Shown one piece after another: positions 7,173 to 12,786 of a stretch of 12,786 nt of DNA; the stretch's first letter is position 1; each line of letters opens with the position of its first letter. Position numbers and translations under genes: made by a program. Origin of the DNA: Nitriliruptoraceae bacterium (GTDB taxonomy: Bacteria > Actinomycetota > Nitriliruptoria > Nitriliruptorales > Nitriliruptoraceae); the NCBI GenBank assembly GCA_007123425.1, contig SKLC01000066.1, forward strand, positions 1-12,786, read 5' to 3'. The notes under the pieces are model-generated. The model was not told the DNA's origin. It was given only the letters and a program-made list of their open reading frames with translations, and ran no database searches.

Positions 7173-9965
7173 CTAGGTGTCGACGATGCCGCGACGAAGC
7201 CCGTCGAGGGCGGCACGGGCGGTGCGGGCGAGCTCCTCCTGCCCGCCCCGGTCGGCGGTCTCGCGAATCTGCCCCAGCAGGTCGGCGATCTGCTTGACGT
7301 TGCGGACGAAGTCCCCGCCCGTCATCTCGAGGTCGCCGAGCGAGGCGTCGAGGTCGGCGCCGCCGGCCCACCGCCAGGCGGGCGCGACGAAGCCGGCGTC
7401 GAGCTCGCGGAGCTGCTCGACGCCCGCGCGGCGCTCGTGGCCACGCAGCTCCTCGACCAGATCGAGCAGCGCCTCGGTGGTCTCGTAGAGACGCAGCGTG
7501 GGCAGCTCGGGGTCCTCGGTCGGATCGCCCCCGCGGGGCTCGTAGAGGAACAGCCCGGCGATCCCGGCCAGCTCGGGCGCGTCGAGCTCGTCCAGCAGGC
7601 CGCGGCGCAGCGCCTCGGCGACCAGCAGGTCCACCTCGGAGTAGATCCCGGCCAGCAGCAGCCCGTCGTCGGTGGGGGCCGGCTCCTCGTCGACGTAGCC
7701 CAGGCGCGTGAGCACGTCGAGGATGCGGTGCAGCTGCCGCACCAGCGAGCCGGTGCGGGCCTCGATGCGGTCCCGCAGCCGCTGCGCCTCGCGGTCGAGC
7801 TCGTCGTGACGGTGCTGCCAGCGCTCGTGGTCCGCGCGATCGGGGCAGTGGTGGCACGGGTGCGCCCGCACCTGCTCCCGCAGCGCGAGCACCTCCTCGG
7901 ACAGGCCGTGGTCGGGCTCGTCGTCCGCGGGCAGGGGCGCCTGGTCCTCCCAGCGCAGCAGGTCGGGCGGGTCGAGGGTGCGCACGCGGCCGGCGAGCTC
8001 CTTGCGGTACTCGCGCTGGCGGGGGTTGCCGCGCTTGGGCAGCCGGACGCGCTCGACGGGGACCGGAGGCCGGTCGAGCTCGCGGGGCCCGACCTTGGTC
8101 AGCGCCCGGTCGTCGGCGACGACCTGGGCCAGCGGGGTGCCCTTCTTGGTCAGGTGGACGCCGACGACCACGGCCAGGCCGCGCCGCCCGATCCAGGGCA
8201 GGTGGAGCACGTCGCCGGGCTCGAGGCCCGCGATCGCCTCCCGGACCTCGTCGCGGGCCTGGCGCTTGCGGGCCTTGGCCTCGGCCTTCTCCCGGTCCGA
8301 CAGCTCTCGTCGCAGCGCCCAGTAGGCGGCCCAGTCACCGAGCTCGCAGTGCAGATGGCGCTCGTAGCCCTCCATGCCGTCGGTGAGCTCGGAGAGCCGC
8401 TCGGAGCTGCGCAGCACGGCCTCGTCGGCCTCGAACTGCGCGAAGGACGCGCCCAGCAGCGCCTCGGCCTGCGGGAGGTCGTGGCGGCGCAGCAGGTTGA
8501 CCGCCATGTTGTAGGAGGGCGCGAAGGACGAGTGCAGCGGGTAGGTCCGGGTGCCCACCAGGCCCGCGACCGTGCGGAAGTCGAGGTCGCGCTGATAGTT
8601 GACCACCGCGTGGCCCACGCGGTCGATGCCGCGGCGCCCCGCGCGGCCGGTCAGCTGGGTGTACTCCCCCGGGGTGAGCAGCACGTGGGACTCGCCGTTC
8701 CACTTCTCCAGCCGTTCGATCACCACGGTGCGCGCCGGCATGTTGATGCCCAGCGCCAGCGTCTCGGTGGCGACCACGACCTTGAGCAGGCCGCGCTGGA
8801 AGCAGACCTCCACGACCTCCTTGAACGCCGGGACCAGGCCGGCGTGGTGGGCGGCGACGCCGTCGAGCAGCGCCGCGCGCCACCGGTCGTGGCCCAGCAC
8901 GCGCAGGTCCTCGGCGGGCAGATCGGCCAGCATCGTGTCGGCGATCCTGGCGATCTCCTCGCGCTCCTCGGCGGTGGTCACCCGCACGCCCGCCCGGACG
9001 AGCTGGCCCACGGCGTCCTCACAGCCCTTGCGGGAGAAGACGAACACGATCGCGGGCAGCCACCCGCGGTGGTCGAGCTCGGCCACCACCTGCGGGCGCG
9101 AGGGCCACCGCAGCTTCACGTCGGGACCCTGGCGGCGGCCCTTGTTGCTCACGCGGTTGCGCGTGCGGGCCCGCCGCTCGAGCATCAGCAGGTCGGGGTT
9201 GGGCACGCCCGCCAGCGCCTGGGCGGCCCGCTCGCGGTGCTCGCGGCTGGACCCCTGCTTCTTGCCGGCACGGAAGGTGGGATACACCTTGTCGTTGACG
9301 AAGTAGTGGTGGCGCAGGGGCACCGGCCGGTGCTCCTCGATGACCACCTCGCAGCCGCGACCGCCGTGCTCTGCCAGCGGGGCCCCCGCAACCGCCTCGT
9401 CGCCCAGGGGGGCGCTGCGCACCTGGTCGAGCCAGCGGCCGAACTCCTCGGCGTTGGAGACCGTGGCCGACAGCGCCGCGATCTGCACCCACGACGGCAG
9501 CTGGACGATGACCTCCTCCCAGACCGCGCCCCGGGAGCGGTCGGCGAGGTAGTGCACCTCGTCGAGGACCACGTGCCGCAGGTCACGCAGCCGCGGCGAG
9601 GCCTCGTAGATCATGTTGCGCAGGACCTCGGTGGTCATCACCACGATCCGGGCGTCGCCGTTGATCGAGCGGTCGCCGGTGAGCAGCCCCACGGTCTGCT
9701 CGTCGTAGCGCTCGACGAGGTCGCGGTACTTCTGGTTCGAGAGCGCCTTGATCGGTGTGGTGTAGAAGCAGGTGCCACCTCGCCGCAGGGCGTCGTGGCA
9801 GGCGAACTCGCCCACGACGGTCTTGCCCGCGCCGGTGGGGGCCGCGACCAGCACCGAGCGCCCGGCGACCAGCGCGTCGATCGCGCGCTCCTGGAAGTCA
9901 TCGGGGGGAAAGCCCAGCGCCTCGACGAACTCGTCGAGCGCCAGCTGGTGTTCGCTCGTGACCAC
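7173..9965 (-). CDS. helY: DEVH-box RNA helicase, HelY/Mtr4 (Ski2-like) family
   Basis: A 930-aa superfamily 2 helicase of the Ski2/Mtr4 type, close in length to mycobacterial HelY (about 906 aa); the family unwinds structured RNA with ATP. Motifs in order: Q-motif-like FQERAID at 24-30, Walker A APTGAGKT at 42-49, TTPIKALSNQKY at 69-80, DEVH at 135-138, SAT at 166-168, VFVFSRKGCED at 307-317, AHHAGLVP at 372-379, ATETLALGINMPARTVV at 399-415 and QLTGRAGRRG at 437-446. The C-terminal third matches a DSHCT-type helical domain, including a CHHC cluster in HPCHHCPD. The start is GTG 9965 with GGGAG five bases upstream. It lies downstream of tatAC as in mycobacteria, but with a 72-bp gap that carries its own promoter-like sequence. 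Confidence 0.96.
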   Translation of the reverse strand: MVTSEHQLALDEFVEALGFPPDDFQERAIDALVAGRSVLVAAPTGAGKTVVGEFACHDALRRGGTCFYTTPIKALSNQKYRDLVERYDEQTVGLLTGDRSINGDARIVVMTTEVLRNMIYEASPRLRDLRHVVLDEVHYLADRSRGAVWEEVIVQLPSWVQIAALSATVSNAEEFGRWLDQVRSAPLGDEAVAGAPLAEHGGRGCEVVIEEHRPVPLRHHYFVNDKVYPTFRAGKKQGSSREHRERAAQALAGVPNPDLLMLERRARTRNRVSNKGRRQGPDVKLRWPSRPQVVAELDHRGWLPAIVFVFSRKGCEDAVGQLVRAGVRVTTAEEREEIARIADTMLADLPAEDLRVLGHDRWRAALLDGVAAHHAGLVPAFKEVVEVCFQRGLLKVVVATETLALGINMPARTVVIERLEKWNGESHVLLTPGEYTQLTGRAGRRGIDRVGHAVVNYQRDLDFRTVAGLVGTRTYPLHSSFAPSYNMAVNLLRRHDLPQAEALLGASFAQFEADEAVLRSSERLSELTDGMEGYERHLHCELGDWAAYWALRRELSDREKAEAKARKRQARDEVREAIAGLEPGDVLHLPWIGRRGLAVVVGVHLTKKGTPLAQVVADDRALTKVGPRELDRPPVPVERVRLPKRGNPRQREYRKELAGRVRTLDPPDLLRWEDQAPLPADDEPDHGLSEEVLALREQVRAHPCHHCPDRADHERWQHRHDELDREAQRLRDRIEARTGSLVRQLHRILDVLTRLGYVDEEPAPTDDGLLLAGIYSEVDLLVAEALRRGLLDELDAPELAGIAGLFLYEPRGGDPTEDPELPTLRLYETTEALLDLVEELRGHERRAGVEQLRELDAGFVAPAWRWAGGADLDASLGDLEMTGGDFVRNVKQIADLLGQIRETADRGGQEELARTARAALDGLRRGIVDT

Positions 9966-10013
9966 GGGGTCTCCCGGCTCACTCGGCCATCGCTCGCGTG
10001 TGCGGTCGCGACG

Positions 10014-10035
10014 AGGCTACTGGTCCTCGTCGTGG
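10014..10035 (-). promoter_or_regulatory. Candidate promoter of helY (CTGACC - 16 nt - TAGCCT)
   Basis: In the gap before helY the minus strand has TAGCCT at 10019-10014, and CTGACC sixteen bases upstream, extending a few bases into the end of the preceding gene. The -10 fits TANNNT and the -35 matches TTGACA at four positions. The helY start is about 48 bases below the -10. This is the best two-element match in the window. Confidence 0.45.
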
Positions 10036-10037
10036 GG

Positions 10038-10712
10038 TCAGCCCGCGACGTCCAGGTCGGCGATGTCGGGCAGCTCCGGGTGGCGGGAGACGTCGCCGGG
10101 GCCGCCCTCGAGGTCACGCACCGCGGCCCGCGCCGACTGCGTCAGGTGCTCCGCGCGCTGCCGGATGCGCAGCGCCTCCCCCACCAGGGCCTGCCGCGCC
10201 CCGTCGTCCTCGACCTCGGTCGCCTGGCGCAGCAGGTCCACGGCGTCGCGCGACAGGGTGAGCGCACCGACGAAGTGGCGCTGCACGGGCCGGGCCTCCG
10301 CGGGCAGGTCGAGACCGGTGAGCTGGATCAGCAGGGTGTCGTAGGCGTGGAGCCAGTCGTCGGCCCACGCGGCCACCTCCTCGAGCCGCTCCCCCCGGCG
10401 CACCATCCCCACGCCCTCGGCCACGGGAGGACGGTCGCCGACCGCGGAGGTCCAGATCGCGTCGGCGTCCAGCGCCAGGGGCTGCACGGTGGCCTCCACC
10501 GCCATGCCGACGTCGGGATCGACCTCCGGGGCGGTCCACCGACCCAGGCCCACCCCCAGGCCCAGCATGAGCACCCCGACCACGCTCAGCCGGGCCAGCT
10601 GCAGCCGCCGAGCCTGCACCACGGCACGCTGCCAGGTCGTGGGCCGGGCGACCTCCGGCTCGGTCGCGGGCCGGGCGACCTCCGGCTCCGGTGTGTCGTC
10701 GAGCTCGCTCAC
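10038..10712 (-). CDS. Single-pass membrane protein of unknown function, coupled to tatC
   Basis: I do not recognise this 224-aa protein. Residues 1-42 are hydrophilic and include a 9-aa near-repeat (TEPEVARPT-like, at 8-25). One membrane helix follows at about 43-58 (LSVVGVLMLGLGVGLG), preceded by basic residues (QARRLQLAR), which suggests the N-terminus is inside and the 165-residue C-terminal part outside. That outer part is predicted helical, with AAWADDWLHAYDTLLIQL and a charged stretch around 155-200, and has no cysteine and no enzyme motif that I know. The GTG start at 10712 overlaps the tatC stop as GTGA, so translation should be coupled to tatC. A membrane-anchored partner of the Tat system or a general envelope protein are both possible; neither is shown. 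Confidence 0.75.
   Translation of the reverse strand: MSELDDTPEPEVARPATEPEVARPTTWQRAVVQARRLQLARLSVVGVLMLGLGVGLGRWTAPEVDPDVGMAVEATVQPLALDADAIWTSAVGDRPPVAEGVGMVRRGERLEEVAAWADDWLHAYDTLLIQLTGLDLPAEARPVQRHFVGALTLSRDAVDLLRQATEVEDDGARQALVGEALRIRQRAEHLTQSARAAVRDLEGGPGDVSRHPELPDIADLDVAG
10641..10688. repeat. Two copies of a 21-bp direct repeat, period 27 bp
   Basis: The identical 21-mer beginning GGGCCGGGCGACC occurs at 10641-10661 and 10668-10688. It lies inside the 224-aa membrane-protein gene and encodes the duplicated PEVARP segment of its cytoplasmic N-terminus. Period 27 keeps the frame, so the copy number could vary without disrupting the gene. Confidence 0.8.
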
Positions 10713-11488
10713 ACAGTGGCCCGTCGACGCCGGGAGCGCTCGATGAGCCAGGCCGCCAGGATCGACAGCTCGTAGAACAGGATCATCGGGCCGGCCATGA
10801 AGAACAGCGTGACCGCGTCGGTCGTCGGCGTGATGAAGGCGGCGGCCACCACCATGATCACGACCGCATAGGGGCGCGCACGGCGCAGGGACGCGGCCTT
10901 GACCACCCCGACCATGGCCAGGAAGATCAGCACCAGCGGCAGCTCGAAGACCAGCCCGAAGGCCACCGACATCGTCAGGAAGAACGACAGGTACTCGTTG
11001 GCCGACAGGAACGGCTCGATCCGGTCACCGCCGAGGAAGAGCAGGATGCGCAGCCCCTGGGGGATCACCAGGTAGGCGAAGCCGATCCCGATGGCGAACA
11101 TCACCTGGCTGAGCACGACGAAGGGCAGGGCGTAGCGGCGCTCGCGCTTGGTCAGGCCCGGCGTGATGAAGCGCCACAGCTGGTAGAAGATCACCGGCCC
11201 CCCGACGAAGAGCCCGATCACCAGCGAGGTCTTGATTCGCACGGAGAACGGCTCGAGCGGCCGGAAGGCGATGAGGTTGCACTCCCGCGGGTCGTCGACG
11301 TCGCCGGCGATGTCCGCGCCGAGGGTGTCGAGCGCTGCGCAGTAGGGCGCGATCAACAGGTCGAGCACGTAGGGGAAGACCACGTAGCCCACGATCGCAC
11401 CGAGCAGCAGCGCGATCACAGCCTTCAGCAGTCGCTGGCGAAGCTCCCTGAGGTGCTCGCCGAGCGTCATCTCCCCCGCGGTCACCAC
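10709..11488 (-). CDS. tatC: Sec-independent protein translocase TatC
   Basis: TatC is the membrane receptor for twin-arginine signal peptides and works with TatA (and TatB elsewhere) to export folded proteins. The 259-aa protein has six likely helices at about 22-42, 84-106, 122-145, 168-192, 205-220 and 225-247. Family motifs: GEHLRELRQRL in the cytoplasmic N-terminus, the PLEPF and YQLWRFITPGLTKRER stretch around 77-117, Glu182 in FELPL, and TPTTD at 220-224. Cys50 and Cys70 in the first outer loop could form a disulfide, as in other actinobacterial TatC proteins that I recall. The start may be GTG 11488, GTG 11485 or ATG 11470; none has a well-spaced ribosome-binding site, and it begins 17 bp after tatA. 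The next gene overlaps its stop. Confidence 0.96.
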   Translation of the reverse strand: MVTAGEMTLGEHLRELRQRLLKAVIALLLGAIVGYVVFPYVLDLLIAPYCAALDTLGADIAGDVDDPRECNLIAFRPLEPFSVRIKTSLVIGLFVGGPVIFYQLWRFITPGLTKRERRYALPFVVLSQVMFAIGIGFAYLVIPQGLRILLFLGGDRIEPFLSANEYLSFFLTMSVAFGLVFELPLVLIFLAMVGVVKAASLRRARPYAVVIMVVAAAFITPTTDAVTLFFMAGPMILFYELSILAAWLIERSRRRRATV

Positions 11489-11505
11489 CGCCCGACGCCG
11501 AGCGG

Positions 11506-11721
11506 TCAGGAGTCGGAGTCACGCTCGGACGGGGTGTCCGAGCTGCCTCCGCCGTCCTCGCCGTCCTGGTCCTCGCCCTGGCCGTCCTTGCTGGCCTGGC
11601 GGAACTCCGTGATGGACTGCCCGAGCGACCGGGCGAGCCCGGGGAGCTTGGCGCCCCCGAACAGGACCAGCACGATGAGCAGGATCACGATCCACTCGGC
11701 TCCGCCGGGCAAGGTCGGCAT
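11506..11721 (-). CDS. tatA: Sec-independent protein translocase TatA
   Basis: A 71-aa TatA, the pore-forming subunit of twin-arginine export. The short N-terminus leads to one membrane helix (EWIVILLIVLVLF, about 9-21), then the conserved Phe21-Gly22 hinge, KLPGLARSLGQSITEFRQA as the amphipathic helix (25-43), and a hydrophilic tail rich in Asp, Glu and Ser. The start is ATG 11721, chosen because AGGAG stands six bases upstream; the in-frame start 10 codons earlier lacks this. tatC follows after 17 bp. No separate TatB is seen in the window; in actinobacteria tatB is usually elsewhere. Confidence 0.95.
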   Translation of the reverse strand: MPTLPGGAEWIVILLIVLVLFGGAKLPGLARSLGQSITEFRQASKDGQGEDQDGEDGGGSSDTPSERDSDS

Positions 11722-11775
11722 CGCAGGCTCCTGGCTGGCAACGGGCGGCACGGACGTCGGTGACGCCTTCCGCGC

Positions 11776-11781
11776 AGTCTA
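11776..11781 (-). promoter_or_regulatory. -10-like box (TAGACT) before tatA
   Basis: TAGACT on the minus strand ends about 54 bases upstream of the tatA ATG. It is immediately preceded by a small GC hairpin (11782-11802). No good -35 is visible 16-18 bases upstream. A promoter for tatA-tatC and the 224-aa gene is plausible here. Confidence 0.45.
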
Positions 11782-11802
11782 CCCCTGCAGCGCTGTCGGG
11801 GG
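11782..11802. terminator. Small GC hairpin between the 79-aa gene and tatA (weak)
   Basis: CCCC at 11782-11785 pairs with GGGG at 11798-11801, enclosing the palindrome CAGCGCTG. It lies about 22-42 bp past the stop of the 79-aa gene and directly abuts the TAGACT box. It has no U tract and only a short outer stem, so a terminator role is tentative. Confidence 0.3.
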
Positions 11803-11823
11803 ACGATCGGCGTCGCCGGCCGG

Positions 11824-12063
11824 TCACCGCGACCGGTGCTCGCCGATCTCGTCGAGGGACCGGCCCAGGCGCTCCATCTCCCGCGTGGTCACCTCGGTGC
11901 CCTCCTGCAGGCGCGTCAGCCGCGGCATCAGGTCCTGCTCGATCTCGGCGAGGTCCCGTCCCAGGCGCTTGAGGCGCGCCATCAGCTGCGAGAGCACCGC
12001 GGCGATCGCCACCAGGCTGACCATGCCCACGATCGCGAGCACCACGAGCACCGGGACGGACAC
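11824..12063 (-). CDS. Small single-helix membrane protein with charged C-terminal helix (DUF948-like)
   Basis: This 79-aa protein has an N-terminal membrane helix (VPVLVVLAIVGMVSLVAIAAVL, about 3-24) followed by about 50 residues with many Leu, Arg and Glu spaced like a coiled coil (LKRLGRDLAEIEQDLMPRL, then MERLGRSLDEIG). This layout resembles small DUF948-type proteins; I cannot assign it firmly. The start is GTG 12063, with GAGGG seven bases upstream; the open frame further upstream to 12582 is the shadow of the zinc-ribbon gene. It is immediately upstream of tatA and has the same TM-then-helix plan, but lacks the FG hinge and the TatA/B consensus, so I do not call it TatB. It is probably a separate or partly shared transcript with tatA. 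Confidence 0.72.
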   Translation of the reverse strand: MSVPVLVVLAIVGMVSLVAIAAVLSQLMARLKRLGRDLAEIEQDLMPRLTRLQEGTEVTTREMERLGRSLDEIGEHRSR

Positions 12064-12098
12064 GCCACCACCCTCTCGGGCCGGGATCAGTGCCCGGG

Positions 12099-12104
12099 AG
12101 TCTA
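12099..12104 (-). promoter_or_regulatory. -10-like box (TAGACT) before the 79-aa gene
   Basis: TAGACT on the minus strand lies about 36 bases upstream of the GTG start at 12063. It is the same hexamer as before tatA. The position expected for a -35 falls within the strong hairpin at 12117-12151 and has no TTGACA-like sequence. Confidence 0.4.
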
Positions 12105-12116
12105 GCCGTCCATCGG

Positions 12117-12151
12117 TCGGGCCCCCGCCGAGCGCTGCGGCGGGGGCCCGA
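12117..12151 (-). terminator. Perfect 14-bp GC hairpin after the zinc-ribbon gene
   Basis: Positions 12117-12130 are exactly complementary to 12138-12151 around the 7-nt loop AGCGCTG. It lies 44-78 bp past the stop of the 117-aa gene. No U tract follows on the minus strand, but strong U-less hairpins after genes are common in high-GC actinobacteria. A weaker stem (TCCCC 12156-12160 / GGGGA 12170-12174) lies just before it in transcript order. Confidence 0.6.
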
Positions 12152-12194
12152 GCCGTCCCCGCGAGAGGTGGGGATGGGACCGACGCGGCGTCGG

Positions 12195-12548
12195 TCAGGG
12201 CGTGAGCGCCACGAGGCGCTCGAACCAGTCGTCGCGCTCGAGCAGCTGGTGGAGGTCCAGCAGGTCGTCGGGCGTCAGCGCGGGCCCGCCGGGGGGGAGC
12301 TCGGGGTGCGGCTCGCGGCCCGCGTCGGGGCCCAGCAGCTCGACCTCCACCCCGCCGGTCTGCAGCAGGGCGGCGATGCGCTCGTCGGCCGGCTTGGTCA
12401 CCACGTCGAGACACGCCGGGCAGGCGAACCGGTAGCAGCTGCCGTCGCCCACGTCCTCGTCCCCGTGGCGCACGAGGTGCAGCGTGACGTCGGCCGGCTG
12501 CAGGTCCACCTCGCCGCAGACGGGGCAGCTGGCGCGGATGCGGGTCAC
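12195..12548 (-). CDS. Small zinc-ribbon protein of unknown function
   Basis: A 117-aa protein with a clear four-cysteine zinc site: CPVC at 8-11 and CPAC at 43-46, the latter in YRFACPACLDVVTKPAD. The middle (ERIAALLQTGGVEVELL) and the C-terminus (HPELPPGGPALTPDDLLDLH then LLERDDWFERLVAL) look like a conserved actinobacterial uncharacterised family whose members I recall with the same CPxC, KPAD and DDLLD landmarks; no function is known to me. The start is GTG 12548, with AAAGGAG five bases upstream, the best ribosome-binding site here. It lies between the probable pafC end and the tat genes with hairpins on both sides, so it may be monocistronic. Confidence 0.82.
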   Translation of the reverse strand: MTRIRASCPVCGEVDLQPADVTLHLVRHGDEDVGDGSCYRFACPACLDVVTKPADERIAALLQTGGVEVELLGPDAGREPHPELPPGGPALTPDDLLDLHQLLERDDWFERLVALTP

Positions 12549-12660
12549 GACGGCTCCTTTGCAGCGATCTCCCCGTCACCATCGGCCGGAGGCCCGCGCG
12601 GCTTGACGCCTCGCCACGACGATCACCCCAAACTGGACGTGCCGGGCTAGTCCCCCGGCC

Positions 12661-12696
12661 GGGCCGGGCGACGCCCGGGCCTCGTCCCGCCCGGGC
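12661..12696 (-). terminator. Overlapping GC inverted repeats after the right-edge gene
   Basis: Two alternative stems are visible: 12661-12669 with 12673-12681 (one mismatch, 3-nt loop), and GCCCGGGC at 12673-12680 with its copy at 12689-12696 (8-nt loop). They lie 22-57 bp after the stop at 12718, where a terminator would be expected. There is no U tract. Confidence 0.4.
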
Positions 12697-12717
12697 CCTG
12701 CACGGCCATCCGGCCGG

Positions 12718-12786
12718 TCAGCTGCCCGGTGGGTCGAGGTAGGGCTCGCGGGCGCGCCGTGCGAGCTCGGCGACGTCGGCGCGCAG
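12718..12786 (-). CDS. C-terminal end of a probable PafC-like WYL-domain regulator (partial)
   Basis: Only 22 codons and the stop lie in the window: LRADVAELARRAREPY followed by LDPPGS. The end resembles the last helix of WYL-domain proteins of the PafB/PafC type, in which an Arg/Ala-rich helix closes with a Tyr shortly before the stop. The gene order (this gene, then tatA, tatC, helY) matches pafC-tatA-tatC-helY in mycobacteria, where PafBC activates DNA-damage genes. The assignment rests mainly on position and needs the flanking sequence. Confidence 0.5.
   Translation of the reverse strand: MRADVAELARRAREPYLDPPGS

Noticed and set aside
6816..10775. 1319-codon open frame on the plus strand opposite helY, and similar long plus-strand frames at 211-2154, 2460-4670 and 5065-6225
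   Set aside because: They lie antisense to clear conserved genes, show no family motifs and are rich in His, Gln, Arg and Gly, as expected from reading high-GC codons on the opposite strand.
10691..12205. 504-codon plus-strand frame opposite tatC, tatA and the 79-aa gene
   Set aside because: TatC and TatA on the minus strand are certain from motifs. The plus frame is a low-complexity shadow.
1..12786. CRISPR array, insertion sequence, integrase, toxin-antitoxin pair, rRNA or tRNA
   Set aside because: I looked for regularly spaced repeats, transposase motifs, terminal inverted repeats and tRNA arms on both strands and found none. All recognisable genes are ordinary core functions.

Overview
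The window is very GC-rich (I judge above 70% by eye; I did not count it) and encodes a compact run of core bacterial genes, all on the minus strand. The content is typical of Actinomycetota: an M24 peptidase, a diacylglycerol-kinase-family enzyme, a HelY-type DEVH helicase, TatC and TatA, and at the right edge what looks like the tail of a PafC-type WYL protein. In Mycobacterium tuberculosis the order pafB-pafC-tatA-tatC-helY with pepE close by is established, and the same order is visible here, with lineage-specific small genes between. A DUF4193 protein and apolipoprotein N-acyltransferase (Lnt) also fit an actinobacterium. I cannot name a genus; a deep-branching high-GC actinobacterium is a reasonable guess.

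Layout, in transcription order from right to left. (1) 12786-12718: last 22 codons of a probable PafC-like gene, followed by GC hairpins. (2) 12548-12195: a 117-aa zinc-ribbon protein, closed by a perfect 14-bp hairpin. (3) 12063-11824: a 79-aa protein with one membrane helix and a charged helix. (4) 11721-11506 tatA, 11488-10709 tatC and 10712-10038, an unrecognised single-pass membrane protein that overlaps tatC by 4 bp. (5) 9965-7173 helY and 7138-6215 diacylglycerol kinase family. (6) 6126-5035 Xaa-Pro-type peptidase, 5038-4607 GNAT acetyltransferase and 4610-4275 small membrane protein, joined by two ATGA overlaps. (7) 4175-2556 YtcJ-like amidohydrolase. (8) A 504-bp gap (2555-2052) without a convincing gene but with two GC hairpins. 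(9) 2051-1617 DUF4193 zinc-ribbon protein and, overlapping its stop codon, lnt (1620 to beyond position 1).

Possible operon boundaries are marked by -10-like hexamers of the form TANNNT, 30-50 nt upstream of starts, in front of the 79-aa gene, tatA, helY, the peptidase operon and the amidohydrolase. Within operons, stop and start codons overlap by 4 bp at three or possibly four junctions.

Themes: envelope biology (Tat export of folded proteins, lipoprotein N-acylation, lipid phosphorylation, three small membrane proteins), RNA metabolism (HelY) and peptide turnover. I see no mobile element, CRISPR array, defence system, RNA gene or biosynthetic cluster. The window is ordinary conserved core genome. 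The least explained parts are the 224-aa protein coupled to tatC, the 79-aa membrane/helix protein, the 117-aa zinc-ribbon protein, and the structured 504-bp gap before DUF4193-lnt.
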